Assembly: GCA_028822375.1 (NCBI GenBank) | Contig: JAPKDW010000013.1 | Coordinates: 1-35,168 of the forward strand | Direction of reading: 5' to 3' | Source of the DNA: Opitutaceae bacterium | Lineage (GTDB): Bacteria; Verrucomicrobiota; Verrucomicrobiia; Opitutales; Opitutaceae | DNA length: 35,168 nt | The notes under the pieces: model-generated | Told to the model about the DNA's origin: nothing | Databases searched by the model: none | The model's input: the letters and a program-made list of their open reading frames with translations, nothing else | Translations under genes and position numbers: made by a program | Shown: positions 16,420 to 26,330 of the stretch, in pieces | Layout: every line of letters starts with the position of its first letter | Numbering within the stretch: position 1 is the first letter of the stretch

Positions 16420-17957
16420 TTCGGCTCCTTCAATTGAGTTTTTATATATACGGATAAGGGGGAGCGGTCGTCCTCATCTTTCAGGTGACGCTCAAGCAGC
16501 GCCCGCCCAGATGGCCCCATCTGCTGGATAATATATTGAACGGCTCTCTTTTGCATGATGACGCTCTCATCCTGCAAGGTCATCTCCAGCACCTTCTCAA
16601 AGCCATCCATCCGCATCCGGGAATACATAGTCATCGCCTCAACCCGCACATCGATCTCGTCATCCAAAAGCAAGTCGAAGAACACCTCAGCTGACTCTTC
16701 GCGGGGTAACGCAGACGCTAAACGAACCAAAGCCAGCCTCACATCCTTGAATTCACTCTCCAACCAAACCTTCCAGTCCACAGATTGCATCTTGTCCCGA
16801 TGCGTCATGTAATAATTAATTACCTGGGAACGCGCGTTTGCGGAAGAATCCTTCAATATAAGGGCCAGGTTTTCTGGATACAATTCCCCCAATTCGAAAT
16901 TAAAGAAGTGGCGCGCCGCAACAACCCGCAAAACCTCCTCCGAAACCTCGAGGAACTGCAGTACGAAGCGATTCCGCTCCTTTACCTCTTCCAATTGCCC
17001 TAGTAGCTGAACCAATCGCTCGCGCTGTTTCGCATTCAAGCTGCCCTCGGCAAATCGTTTGACCAGTAACTGGTATCGCACCAAATTCGGATCATTGTTA
17101 TAGAGCTGCAGCTGCGCGGCTGTCGCCACTTCAGGATCTGCATCCAGGCTTAATTTTTGCAACAACTGGATTGGCTTCACCTCGCCTCGCGGATTGAGTT
17201 CGCGGATCAGGCTCAAGCGCAGGATTGGACTTTCATCGTCGACCACCACGGCCGCCTTCTCCAAGAACAAAGAAAACTCAAGATAGCGAGCCGCCAAGGG
17301 CAAAACCGATGAACGCACCTCTAAATCCTCATCTTGAAGTAGTCGTACGAAAATCTCCGACGGCGCATTAATCCTCAAAGCATTATATTTACTTATCATG
17401 TTTCGGCGCACGACTACATCCGTATCCAATAAAGCATCCACCATTTTTCGCTGAATAGAGACTGGTAACGTTGGCGGCATTGGCATTTGTCCCCCAGACA
17501 CCCGGTTCGGTCGAAGCAGCAGTTGCTGCAGCTGCTGCTGAGACGCTCTCAAACGGTAGCTCACCAGCTTATCGAGCGATGTACTGACGGCACGCCGAAT
17601 ATCCACCTCCGGATCGTCCAGGGCATGCATAAGCTCTTCTAAGGCAGCCACTGTGTAGGACCTCCATGCCAGGGCCGATACGACCGCTGCAAAACGCACT
17701 GTGGGATCCGGGTCGCGTAAGGCCCCTAATACCGCGCCCCGAGCCTGAGCGCTCTCGTACTTGCTCAGCAACATGACCGCCCCTTTCCGCAGTTCAGGGC
17801 TTCCCGAATCCAAATCGACCCGCGCACGATCGATTGTCGCCTGCCGTTGGGCCTCTTCAGTCAGTAGCGGTTGGCTGGATACGCTCTGTCCCATAAGAGG
17901 AACACGAAGTCCGCTCCCAAAAGAAACTAAAATCCCTATTAGAATCCAAAATCTCAT
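16416..17957 (-). CDS. Exported HEAT-repeat scaffold protein
   Basis: A 513-residue protein built of helical HEAT/armadillo-type repeats after an N-terminal signal or anchor (MRFWILIGILVSFGSGLRV). Repeat units are visible as pairs such as DPDPTVRFAAVVSALAWRS, DDPEVDIRRAVSTSLDKLV and DEDLEVRSSVLPLAARYLE; the repeats extend to the C-terminus. Such solenoids bind other proteins and probably act as scaffold in the periplasm. I chose ATG 17957, which overlaps the VWA gene's TGA as ATGA; the ten codons upstream are in frame but lie inside the VWA gene and would spoil the signal peptide. No enzymatic motif is visible. Confidence 0.85.
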   Translation of the reverse strand: MRFWILIGILVSFGSGLRVPLMGQSVSSQPLLTEEAQRQATIDRARVDLDSGSPELRKGAVMLLSKYESAQARGAVLGALRDPDPTVRFAAVVSALAWRSYTVAALEELMHALDDPEVDIRRAVSTSLDKLVSYRLRASQQQLQQLLLRPNRVSGGQMPMPPTLPVSIQRKMVDALLDTDVVVRRNMISKYNALRINAPSEIFVRLLQDEDLEVRSSVLPLAARYLEFSLFLEKAAVVVDDESPILRLSLIRELNPRGEVKPIQLLQKLSLDADPEVATAAQLQLYNNDPNLVRYQLLVKRFAEGSLNAKQRERLVQLLGQLEEVKERNRFVLQFLEVSEEVLRVVAARHFFNFELGELYPENLALILKDSSANARSQVINYYMTHRDKMQSVDWKVWLESEFKDVRLALVRLASALPREESAEVFFDLLLDDEIDVRVEAMTMYSRMRMDGFEKVLEMTLQDESVIMQKRAVQYIIQQMGPSGRALLERHLKDEDDRSPLSVYIKTQLKEPK

Positions 17958-20137
17958 TTTAATCCAATTTGCCTCCGATAAAACCACTCATACCCCAATA
18001 CCCCTAAGAACAAGACGATAAACAGAAAGCGCCTCGTCCAATAGTGGTAGCGCTGCAACATCGGCACCTTACGGGACAACGGCAGCTCCTCGATAGAATC
18101 TGCCTCCGTGTAATGATAATACTGCCCGCCCGTTACGCGAGCCAGGTCCTTCAGCTCGTTTCCCCTAAAACGTAAATCAGAGTTCTCCGCGCCGACATAC
18201 GCCCCAGCGAAAAAAACCGTACGATCGATCTGTTCGCCCCCTTCGTATTCAACGGAATAGCGCACTCGATATTCTCCCGGGAGCGAAAGGCCCACTGATC
18301 CATGGTATTGTCCCGGTTCCACACTATCCGGCATCAGCAATTGCTCCGCCGCAGAGGTTCCATCAGGCCGCGTCAACACCGCTCGCACCGTAGCAGAATC
18401 CGACAATTGATAATCATTATTCCGCGCCAAGAGATTCAAGCTCAAGGGTTCGCTCAAATCCTGCAGAGTTCCGTCCAGCGGCACCTCCAAACGCGGCTTG
18501 CCTCCCGTCCCCAGCCACGCGACCAGATGCTGCCAATAAAGCCGATACTGCTCGCCTCCCCGATCGCTATCCATCTTCCACCGCCAAGACTGCTCGCTGC
18601 CCATATGCACCACTCGCCCAGCGCCATAGGCTTGCGCCGCAACGATGGGCATCGCCGACGAACGAGCCTGCAAAACGGACCGCGCGCCTTTCGAAAGCCG
18701 CGTGGCAAAGGGCATTCTCATCTGCTCTTCCCAAAAAGGGCTTGGAGCGCTAAAAAGAACGCCTCCCGCCAATTCCTGAAACGCCGGTTCTCGCTGCGCC
18801 TCCAAAGTCTGCCTACTCTTACTATAAAGCGTATCCATCTCTCGGATCGGAAGGATAGAGCCGAGTCCTTCGGGAATTTTGTCCAAGACGCCAATCACGA
18901 GTAAACCACCGCCTCGACTCGTCAAAAAATCCTTTAAGCCAGAGGCTACCGTCGGCTTCAGTTCGGCAAACGCGCTGGCGTCGATAAGCAAAACCGAGTG
19001 CTGCAAGATCATATCCAGTTCCTGGGGAAACTCTGGTTGTTCCGATTCGATCTCGTCCGCTTCGAATCCGTGTTGAAGGAATTTTCCCGGTCCCAGTTTG
19101 ATAATCGCTCGAAAGGACAAGCCAGGCTCTTCCTCGAGGGAGCGTTTGAGGAAACGGAACTCCTGCGACATACGAGCCGAGAGATAGAGCACCTTCATGG
19201 TTTCCGGCTCTGCGACTGTGACAGCCGCATAATCGACATCCGTATTGGGGTTCAGATCGCCCGCTTGCCTTGTCTTGAACTTCACGCGCAGCAGATGCAG
19301 CCCCTGACGGCTCGGAACGACTGCAAAGCGAATCTCCTTCTCGGATTCCCCGTCGACCTTAAAGGGCTTCTGATCTAAAACTTCGTCGCCATCGAGCAGC
19401 AGGATTTCATTCTCCACCTCAAACCCGAACTCATTGCGCGCCACAACGCTTACTTCGAAGGCCTCGCCAAACACAGCCTTCTTAGGCGTCTTGCTAAATT
19501 CGATTTTCAGATCCTTACCCGACGATGGTTCGCCAACGCCCACGACCGTAATAGGAATCCCCGCGCTGCGATAGCGCTTTGCCACCTCGAAAATCGACTG
19601 CCCTTCCAATGATATCCCATCCGAAAAAAGGACCACCCCACCAAGGCTGGTCGCTCTAGTAGAGCGGTTCTCCAATAGTTCCTCCAAGGAATCGCCAATC
19701 GCCGTTACCCCGGGTTTCAGCTCGAACGCATCCAGTTTCCCAGGCAACAAACCACCCGAGAAACCGCGTTGAACGAAATCGTAGCGTTTCGCTAGCCGAC
19801 CGCGAAGCGATTCGTCCGAATCCGTCGCCAACATTTGTTCCACCACAGAGAGACGCGAAACGTCTCCCTCCGTATCCTTCAAATGCATACTCGCCGAAAG
19901 GTCAGTCAGCAAGGCCACCTGAAAAGCGTCTCGATCGGGATAGTTCTCCACGACCGAAGGATTCCATGCCACCAATCCGAGCAAGACTACCGCGAGAACG
20001 CGCAGGGCTAATAAAACGTATCGATGTCTTTGCGAAATAAACGCGCGCGTCTTCCATGAGAACCAGCCAATAACGATCAGGCCGACTGTCGCCCCAGCCA
20101 AAATCCAGCTCCCAGGTATATATGTTTCAAATCCCAT
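17954..20137 (-). CDS. Membrane-anchored VWA / glutamine-amidotransferase-like protein
   Basis: A 727-residue inner-membrane protein. Two N-terminal helices (residues about 10-27 and 40-59) precede a von Willebrand A domain whose metal site is DLSAS at 79-83, with a second site near LGGVVLFSDG. A middle region has beta-sandwich character, then a GATase1-like Rossmann segment (VLLIDASAFAELKPTV, DFLTSRGGGLLVIGV) without an obvious catalytic Cys, and a C-terminal helix near 702-720 (FLFIVLFLGVLGYEWF). VWA domains bind metal and protein partners; here the partner is probably the MoxR ATPase and the neighbouring BatA-type protein. It lies two bases after the DUF4175-like gene and overlaps the HEAT gene by four. 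Confidence 0.85.
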   Translation of the reverse strand: MGFETYIPGSWILAGATVGLIVIGWFSWKTRAFISQRHRYVLLALRVLAVVLLGLVAWNPSVVENYPDRDAFQVALLTDLSASMHLKDTEGDVSRLSVVEQMLATDSDESLRGRLAKRYDFVQRGFSGGLLPGKLDAFELKPGVTAIGDSLEELLENRSTRATSLGGVVLFSDGISLEGQSIFEVAKRYRSAGIPITVVGVGEPSSGKDLKIEFSKTPKKAVFGEAFEVSVVARNEFGFEVENEILLLDGDEVLDQKPFKVDGESEKEIRFAVVPSRQGLHLLRVKFKTRQAGDLNPNTDVDYAAVTVAEPETMKVLYLSARMSQEFRFLKRSLEEEPGLSFRAIIKLGPGKFLQHGFEADEIESEQPEFPQELDMILQHSVLLIDASAFAELKPTVASGLKDFLTSRGGGLLVIGVLDKIPEGLGSILPIREMDTLYSKSRQTLEAQREPAFQELAGGVLFSAPSPFWEEQMRMPFATRLSKGARSVLQARSSAMPIVAAQAYGAGRVVHMGSEQSWRWKMDSDRGGEQYRLYWQHLVAWLGTGGKPRLEVPLDGTLQDLSEPLSLNLLARNNDYQLSDSATVRAVLTRPDGTSAAEQLLMPDSVEPGQYHGSVGLSLPGEYRVRYSVEYEGGEQIDRTVFFAGAYVGAENSDLRFRGNELKDLARVTGGQYYHYTEADSIEELPLSRKVPMLQRYHYWTRRFLFIVLFLGVLGYEWFYRRQIGLK

Positions 20138-20139
20138 AC

Positions 20140-23100
20140 CTATTCCTCTTCCGCAAGCTCCTTAAAATACTCTTCGACCAAGCTTTTATATTTTTCGGGA
20201 GCTTGTGAGGATTGCTTGATTACCCGGGATTTTATCGAGATCTGATTCTCATTGATCAAGCGCTGCACCAGCCGCTTGGCTGTATCCAAATAATCTTCGA
20301 CGTTGCCATTGCCTGCGTCCATCACATCTGTACTGCCCTCAGGAGCCTGCATATCTTGGCCAAGTTTCGTTAAGGTCTCATTCTTCATCTTCCCACCGGC
20401 TTGCATGAGACGTCCGCCTATTTCTTGGAGAATTCCCTCCAACTCGCTCTGTCGCTGGCTTGAGCCATCTTCTCTCGAGAGCCCCTGACCACCGGCGTTT
20501 CCCTGGCCTTCCGTCTGTCCTTCTTTGCCTTCTCCCTTTCCTTCTCCCTCACTCTCTCCATCTCCTTCGCCTTCGCCCTCTCTCTCTCCTTCTCCTTTGC
20601 CCTCACTCTCTCTATCTCCCTCTCCCTCACTCTCTCCCTCTCCTTCGCCAGGAGACACAGCTTCCGCAAACTCTCTACGAGCATCCTCTATGCGCTCCAT
20701 CAAATTATTCAATTGCTCCTGCGTCATAGACGGCACCTTCCCTGAAATATCAGTCATATCTCGGGCCAGCGCCCCCAACTGATCCGCAGCGCGCTCCTGT
20801 TCTTTCGCTGCCCGGTCAAATCGTTCGTACAACAAGGCATTCGTCGCTCGCGTCATTGGTTTATCAATACGAGCCTCACGCGTCTTCTGAGCTAATTCAA
20901 ACAACTCTTGGCTCAATTCGGAGTAATGGTCCTCCAACTCCACCCCAGCCTTATCGAATTCCGCAAGCAGCGCATTCAAGTCCTCGGAAATTGCCTTTTG
21001 CTCATCCCGCAGCGCTTCAGTAGATCCGCTTTCCCCTCCGTTGGCCTGCTGTTCACGACTCTCAGCTGCCGCAGCAGCCTCACGCGCAGCCAAGCTTCGA
21101 GCCGTCTTCTCGAGGGACCTCAAAGCTCCGGAAGCCATTTGTTCCAAACGCGCGCTCATTCGATCCGAGGCATTCAGCAATGCTTGCTTCGCCCGATCCC
21201 CTGAGCGTTTCGACTTTCCTGGATCTCCACGCCTGGCGCCGGAAGCCGCAAAATCCATTTCCTTTTGGGCCTGTTTCAAATTGCCGCGAACCTGCTCCAG
21301 CCCCTCGCTCTGCAATAGTTCATGATCCAGTCGAGCCACCTTCGTCTCGATCTCTTCCTGCAAATCCGACAACTCCCTCAGCTCTTCTCGACTGGATTTC
21401 AAGCGTTCTGCCCGCCGAAAACGCGTATTCATATTCGACTGAGCGTCCACCAATCGATTGAGATCTTCCAACGCTCGCTTCATCTCCGCCATGGACATTG
21501 ACCCCGAATCCGAATCGCCCTCCGATTCCGAATCCTCGTTCTCGTCGTCAGACTTTTCTCCTGGCTCCCCTTCTCCGGACTCTCCTTCTCCGGACTGCGG
21601 CGGCCTCTTTAGTAGGTCTTCAGCCACCAAAAGCCCACGATACGCCTGGTACTGACTGAACAGCGAATCCTCGACGTTCTCATCATTCATCGCGCGTTCC
21701 GCCGTGACGACTTGCTCGAATGCCTCCTCCAGAACAGTAAACGCCTCCTCTACCTTCGGATCGCCTATTCCTGCCCTCACCTCTTCAAGGATACTGACAC
21801 CCTCTTTTTGCAGAGCCGACAGGCCTGCCCCAATCTCCTGCACGTTCAACTCAAATTCATCGCCAACGAGAAACAAACTCTCGTTGCTTAGACGGATCAA
21901 TCGCTTCAACTCCACTATCACCGCCCGCAAATCGATTTCGTTCTTCTCAGGCGGCGGGGCGCCTGGCATCTCCGACTCCTCCGGCTCCTCTTCATCGCCG
22001 CTCACCTCGACAAAAAACAACTCCGTTTTTCCCATCTGGCGAACCGGTTCCTTATTGTCCCACACCGTTGCGTAGTAGGAAATTACATCCGACTCTTGCA
22101 CAAGCAGCTCTTCAAGCGTTATTAAAAATTCGTTGCTGATTTCACGAAGCGGAGAATCAATCTCTTGCTTTTCGTAAACGAGAATCGACGGCTGTTTTTT
22201 TCCCGACACGGACCAATGCATTTCAACCTGAGTAATCCCGTAGTCGTCACCCGAATACAGCTCGATTAACACGGACTCCGATGCGATCGCTTTTATGTCA
22301 TCCCTAGGCAGTACGATCTCCACCACGGGTACTTCATCGGGAATCGTTTCGATCTGATAAACCTCGGCAGCGCTCTTTCGCCCATCCTGGTTCACCATCA
22401 AAAATTGATAGAAGCCATCTTCCTTCGGAGAAATCACAACCGCTCCATCGACGGGAATGTCTTGCGCGTTCCATTCCAGACGAACGCTTATCTCAGGTTC
22501 AGCCTCGATCTGAAACGTGATTCGGCTTCCCTCCTGCGCGAGCAAATCCGAGAAGGCATCCAGATGAGTCGCTTCCGCCCCCGTGTACGCAGGAGGTTCC
22601 ACATCGATCGAAACACGATCTATGGCAGGCGGCTGGTAGGTGTCGATCCGATACCATTCAGACTGGAGCGAAGCAGTCCGCACTTGGTAATCGATGGCGC
22701 CCGTCAAACCGTAAAAAGTGAACGCTAAACCCCCTTCGCCATCAAGCGACAGACTATAACGCTCCGTCTCGGATCCCTGCTTGTAGACGATATAGGCATC
22801 CTCCTGCCAACGTTCGACCTGAGCCGTAACCGCCAAATCTGCTCCAAGCGGCGACTCGACATTTCCCGGCGCCACTACGATCCCGCTCGATCCCAATCCC
22901 CTCAGCTCCTGAAAATAGAAGTCCGCCTTTTGCGCCACTTCCGACTGAATCGCTGAGAAGAGAAGTCCCCCCCAGATCACGGCCAATACCCCCATCCAAA
23001 CCGGATGTACCCGCTTGAATACTATGATGGAAAAGAACGACATAGAGCGCGTACGCTCCTCGGTTTTCGCGATCAAGCTCGATTCGAATGGCCCTTCTAG

Positions 23101-23442
23101 AGCCGTCTTCCGCTCTACAATTTCCACCGAACAGGTCAGCATCTCCATCAAGTTAGGAAATCGCTCCTCGATCGTCCGCGTCAAGGCCACCACTGTCGGC
23201 CGGCGACGCAAAATGATCGCAAGCCCCACCGCAAAAAGCCCGACCAAGAAAAACGACAACCCGAGCAGAGTATAAAAAACGCTCTGCTCCTGCAAGGGTT
23301 TCAACGAATTGACACCCTCCAAAAGCAATACGCCAAAAGCGCCGCTCCCCGATACGATCAAAACAAACCAGCACTCGACCGCAAGAAGCAGCAGAGAACG
23401 TTGGCGACAAAGCCGCTTATAGAATTCAGGCGTGGATTTCAT
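20140..23442 (-). CDS. DUF4175-like large membrane protein with coiled coil
   Basis: A 1100-residue protein, the largest in the operon. The N-terminus has two membrane helices (about 16-41 and 56-78) and a third near 145-166. Periplasmic beta-rich segments follow, with ID.VSIDVEPPAYTGAEAT-like sequence near 275. From about residue 530 onward it is long alpha-helical, coiled-coil sequence rich in Glu, Arg and Gln. Two low-complexity acidic tracts interrupt it: one near 614-650 (SGEGESGEGEP) and a Gly/Glu/Arg repeat near 930-976. This layout matches DUF4175-type proteins that sit beside MoxR/VWA genes. It starts 17 bases inside the preceding BatA/VWA gene, indicating coupled translation. Function unknown, likely structural or scaffolding. 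Confidence 0.8.
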   Translation of the reverse strand: MKSTPEFYKRLCRQRSLLLLAVECWFVLIVSGSGAFGVLLLEGVNSLKPLQEQSVFYTLLGLSFFLVGLFAVGLAIILRRRPTVVALTRTIEERFPNLMEMLTCSVEIVERKTALEGPFESSLIAKTEERTRSMSFFSIIVFKRVHPVWMGVLAVIWGGLLFSAIQSEVAQKADFYFQELRGLGSSGIVVAPGNVESPLGADLAVTAQVERWQEDAYIVYKQGSETERYSLSLDGEGGLAFTFYGLTGAIDYQVRTASLQSEWYRIDTYQPPAIDRVSIDVEPPAYTGAEATHLDAFSDLLAQEGSRITFQIEAEPEISVRLEWNAQDIPVDGAVVISPKEDGFYQFLMVNQDGRKSAAEVYQIETIPDEVPVVEIVLPRDDIKAIASESVLIELYSGDDYGITQVEMHWSVSGKKQPSILVYEKQEIDSPLREISNEFLITLEELLVQESDVISYYATVWDNKEPVRQMGKTELFFVEVSGDEEEPEESEMPGAPPPEKNEIDLRAVIVELKRLIRLSNESLFLVGDEFELNVQEIGAGLSALQKEGVSILEEVRAGIGDPKVEEAFTVLEEAFEQVVTAERAMNDENVEDSLFSQYQAYRGLLVAEDLLKRPPQSGEGESGEGEPGEKSDDENEDSESEGDSDSGSMSMAEMKRALEDLNRLVDAQSNMNTRFRRAERLKSSREELRELSDLQEEIETKVARLDHELLQSEGLEQVRGNLKQAQKEMDFAASGARRGDPGKSKRSGDRAKQALLNASDRMSARLEQMASGALRSLEKTARSLAAREAAAAAESREQQANGGESGSTEALRDEQKAISEDLNALLAEFDKAGVELEDHYSELSQELFELAQKTREARIDKPMTRATNALLYERFDRAAKEQERAADQLGALARDMTDISGKVPSMTQEQLNNLMERIEDARREFAEAVSPGEGEGESEGEGDRESEGKGEGEREGEGEGDGESEGEGKGEGKEGQTEGQGNAGGQGLSREDGSSQRQSELEGILQEIGGRLMQAGGKMKNETLTKLGQDMQAPEGSTDVMDAGNGNVEDYLDTAKRLVQRLINENQISIKSRVIKQSSQAPEKYKSLVEEYFKELAEEE
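20515..20655. repeat. Homopurine/homopyrimidine low-complexity tract inside the DUF4175-like gene
   Basis: About 140 bases are almost pure pyrimidine on the plus strand (CCTTCTCC, CTCACTCTCTCC units) and purine on the minus strand, coding the Gly-Glu-Arg-Ser-rich tract of the protein. The repeat unit is about 6-12 bases and slightly degenerate. Such tracts are prone to slippage. Open frames on the plus strand here are shadows. Confidence 0.85.
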
Positions 23443-25420
23443 CGGAAGATCGAGAGTCTTTGTATCCAGATAATACTGTTTCCATCAAGTAGAAGAGAAC
23501 CGCCGCCAAAACGAAAAAAGGCCAAAGCGAACGCGTAGTGGAACCGAGAGCGCTATCGGTCTCCGCCATCGAAACCGTTTTTTCATCTTCAAAAAGCTGG
23601 GCTCGCAAATCGCTCAATACCACACGTTGCGAAAGGGATTCCGCTCGCGAGACATTCACCTCATACGGCTTGTTATTCAATACAAACACGTTCGGTTCCA
23701 ACGTTAGCGTATAATATTCCGAATCAGATGGCGATGCGCCTTCCGGGAGATCAGCAAGAGACAGTAAATCCCCGCAGTGAAGCCGCTTCGTGCCTTCTTT
23801 CTCGGCAATCGCCTCCGCCAAGCTTTCTCGCAGCAAAGGCAAAAACGAAAAGCGTAGAGGCAAGTCGCTGGAACGCCCACCCCAAGGCCAAGCAGTCGTC
23901 AGCAACGTTCCTTTTCCAATACGCTCACGCGCGAAGAGCGGATCGCCATCCTCGGATCGCAACAAAACGTCGGTCCCTTCCCCTGCTCGAAGACGTATGT
24001 AACTATAGATGCCCATCTGATAAAGATCCACCGCTGCTTCCTCATCAAAAAGTTTCCCCAAATTAGAATCAGGATTTATCCAGCCGACGTGATAAGGCAC
24101 GCCCCTCTCGACAGCGCTTTTCGTCCGCCCGACATAAGTCAAAGCGCTCAGGCCCTGATCACTCAGTTTCCGGAACTGCTTCGCCGCCATATTTCCCGGA
24201 CTGACGAACACCACGCCTCCCTCTTCGAGAAAACGCTGAAGATCTCCCATCTGCTCCTCGCTCAAATAAGAAACGCTACCCGCCAGATACAGAGCATCCA
24301 TCCCCCCAATCAACCCTCCTATATCCACCGTGGCATCGAAGAGCTGAGCAAAATAATGGTTTCCGCCTCCTGGAATCTCGACACTCAAGGCCTTAGAAAC
24401 GAACTCCGCTTCATTCAGCTTTTCGGGTTCCGCTTCGAGTGGGATCACCAGGCCTACATTAATCGGGGAAGACGGTCCCACCCAAACCCTGTATTCGTTA
24501 TCCTCTACATAAGTATCCTCGGGCAAGAAAACCCGACCAACCGATCCGTTGCCTTCAGGAACTGAAAATGCCACCGGTTGGATCTGCCCGGGCGAAAAGC
24601 TCGCCACTTCCTCCAATTGAACCCTACCCACCTGTAAGCCAACTGAAATCTCCGCCGCCTCCGAACTGTCGTTCTTCACCCGAGCAATCACGCGGGTCCC
24701 ACCGGCGCGACTCGCGAAAGAATCGACCGAGAGAATCGAAAAATTAGCACGCTCGAAATCCCCAACCTTCACAAATTCAATACGAATGTCAGGATCGATA
24801 TCCGGCAACAAATCCGACTGCCATGTGGAAAGCTGAAAATCCGATAGGACGACAATGCGTGGCCCGGGGATCGAACCCAGCAATTCCGACGCACGCTTAA
24901 GTCCCGCCGCAGGGGCTCCTGCCCTCTGCTCTGGATACGTCGTCAAAAGGGTATTCTCGACCAGGGACCGATTGCGCGTCGGAGCGACCTCTTCAAGCAC
25001 ATCCTTTCCGAACACCACGAGTCCCGCCGCAGTGTCGCCGGGAAGCTCGCTCAATCGGGTTCGAAAGACCTGCACCGTTTCTTCCCAACCTCCCCAACCC
25101 GAAAGACTGCTCGATGCATCAACCAAAAAGATGACCGTCTCCGCAGTCTCATCATCCGCTTTCAGCCCCTCGGATTTCAGCTCCCACTGAGGGCCTGCCA
25201 AGGCTGTCAGCACCGCCGCCAAAAACGCGAGGCGAAGCAACAGCAACAACAGATCAGTCAAAGACCGCCGGCTTTTCTGCCGCAAGGTCGTGCGCGTGAT
25301 AAAACGGATACTGGAAAAACGAAGCGGCACCGCCCTTTGACGATTCACCAAATGAATCGCTATCGGAACCACAAGACCCGCTAAGGCGAAAAGCAGCGCT
25401 GGATTTAAAAACGTCAACAT
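23426..25420 (-). CDS. BatA-type VWA membrane protein
   Basis: A 664-residue protein. Its first 80 residues form the BatA N-terminal double-transmembrane domain: MLTFLNPALLFALAGLVVP, IHLVNRQRAVPLRFSSIRFI and a second helix LLLLLLRLAFLAAVLTALAG. A VWA domain follows with metal site DASSS at 101-105 (VIFLVDASSSLSGWGG), then a beta-rich and GATase-like segment (YLAGSVSYLSEEQMG, RFLEEGGVVFVSPG), and a C-terminal helix (LWPFFVLAAVLFYLMETVL). BatA/BatB-like proteins are partners of MoxR ATPases in aerotolerance-type operons. It lies three bases after the DUF58 gene. The catalytic or sensing role of the GATase-like part is unknown. Confidence 0.88.
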   Translation of the reverse strand: MLTFLNPALLFALAGLVVPIAIHLVNRQRAVPLRFSSIRFITRTTLRQKSRRSLTDLLLLLLRLAFLAAVLTALAGPQWELKSEGLKADDETAETVIFLVDASSSLSGWGGWEETVQVFRTRLSELPGDTAAGLVVFGKDVLEEVAPTRNRSLVENTLLTTYPEQRAGAPAAGLKRASELLGSIPGPRIVVLSDFQLSTWQSDLLPDIDPDIRIEFVKVGDFERANFSILSVDSFASRAGGTRVIARVKNDSSEAAEISVGLQVGRVQLEEVASFSPGQIQPVAFSVPEGNGSVGRVFLPEDTYVEDNEYRVWVGPSSPINVGLVIPLEAEPEKLNEAEFVSKALSVEIPGGGNHYFAQLFDATVDIGGLIGGMDALYLAGSVSYLSEEQMGDLQRFLEEGGVVFVSPGNMAAKQFRKLSDQGLSALTYVGRTKSAVERGVPYHVGWINPDSNLGKLFDEEAAVDLYQMGIYSYIRLRAGEGTDVLLRSEDGDPLFARERIGKGTLLTTAWPWGGRSSDLPLRFSFLPLLRESLAEAIAEKEGTKRLHCGDLLSLADLPEGASPSDSEYYTLTLEPNVFVLNNKPYEVNVSRAESLSQRVVLSDLRAQLFEDEKTVSMAETDSALGSTTRSLWPFFVLAAVLFYLMETVLSGYKDSRSSDEIHA

Positions 25421-25423
25421 GAT

Positions 25424-26323
25424 CTAGCGCGGACTCCGATGATCAAAATATTTAGCCAAACTCACCCCCAGTGAATCAGTGGTCACCAACGGAAGAAAAT
25501 CCACTTGAGACTGGGCCAAGCCATTTTTCAAACGCTCAAGAAACGCCCCCATCTGCTCCTCGTAAGCAACGCGAGCCGTTTCCGGATAAGTCGTCACCTC
25601 CCCTTCCAGCTCGCTATCCAAATAGCGCGTCACTCGGTTTTGAGGAAGGTCCAGCTCGTCCGGATCCAAAATCTGGATTGCCAGGCAATCGCTCCGATTG
25701 ACTCGAAAGTTCCTCAACAACTTCGGCAGAACGGCCTCTCCCTCCAACATGTCAGAGATATAGATCACCGTCCCTCGGGTTTTGAAATGGTGCAGAAACA
25801 TCTGCAGCATCGATTCGTGCTGCGCCTTCCCGCTTGGATTCAAACGCGTCAATGCCTGCAGAATACGATCAGCCTGACCCAAACGCCCCCCGATTTCGAC
25901 ACTTTCGCTCAAGTGATCGCTGTACGCGAAAAGCCCGACATTATCCCCCTGCCTCGAGGCCGATTTTGCAATACAAGCCGCCACCATACAGGCATAGTAG
26001 TGTTTCGAACACGCCGCTCGACTTCCTTGATAATGCATCGACGCGCTTGTATCCAAGACGATGTAGCAATTCATATTGGTCTCTTCCTGAAAGACCTTCG
26101 TGTAGAGCTTGTCCGACTTCGCCAGCACCTTCCAATCCAGGTATTTCAAGTCTTCGCCTTGAGAATAGTTTCGGTACTGCAGGAACTCCATGCCCGATCC
26201 ATGGGTAATGCTGCGGTGAATCCCCGCCATAAAACCCTCCACGGCCACCCGCGACATCAATTGAAAGTCATTCAAAGACGCCAAGTAAGCTGGATTCAGT
26301 AAGTCCTTTGGGGGAACGGCCAT
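25424..26323 (-). CDS. DUF58-domain protein
   Basis: A 299-residue DUF58 protein. The signature FLQYRNYSQGEDLKYLDW with following KVLAKS spans residues 47-70, and a VWA-like metal site DTSAS is at 91-95. DUF58 proteins are almost always encoded with MoxR ATPases and are thought to be their adaptor or substrate-linking partners at the membrane. Unlike many family members, it has no N-terminal membrane helices, so it is probably cytoplasmic. The gene lies seven bases downstream of the MoxR gene and three bases upstream of the BatA-type gene, so the three should be made together. Confidence 0.92.
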   Translation of the reverse strand: MAVPPKDLLNPAYLASLNDFQLMSRVAVEGFMAGIHRSITHGSGMEFLQYRNYSQGEDLKYLDWKVLAKSDKLYTKVFQEETNMNCYIVLDTSASMHYQGSRAACSKHYYACMVAACIAKSASRQGDNVGLFAYSDHLSESVEIGGRLGQADRILQALTRLNPSGKAQHESMLQMFLHHFKTRGTVIYISDMLEGEAVLPKLLRNFRVNRSDCLAIQILDPDELDLPQNRVTRYLDSELEGEVTTYPETARVAYEEQMGAFLERLKNGLAQSQVDFLPLVTTDSLGVSLAKYFDHRSPR

Positions 26324-26330
26324 GATAAAA

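Noticed and set aside
20460-20782. Open frames on the plus strand rich in Ser, Leu and Pro
   Set aside because: They are complements of the Gly/Glu/Arg low-complexity tract in the DUF4175-like gene; composition, not coding, keeps them open.
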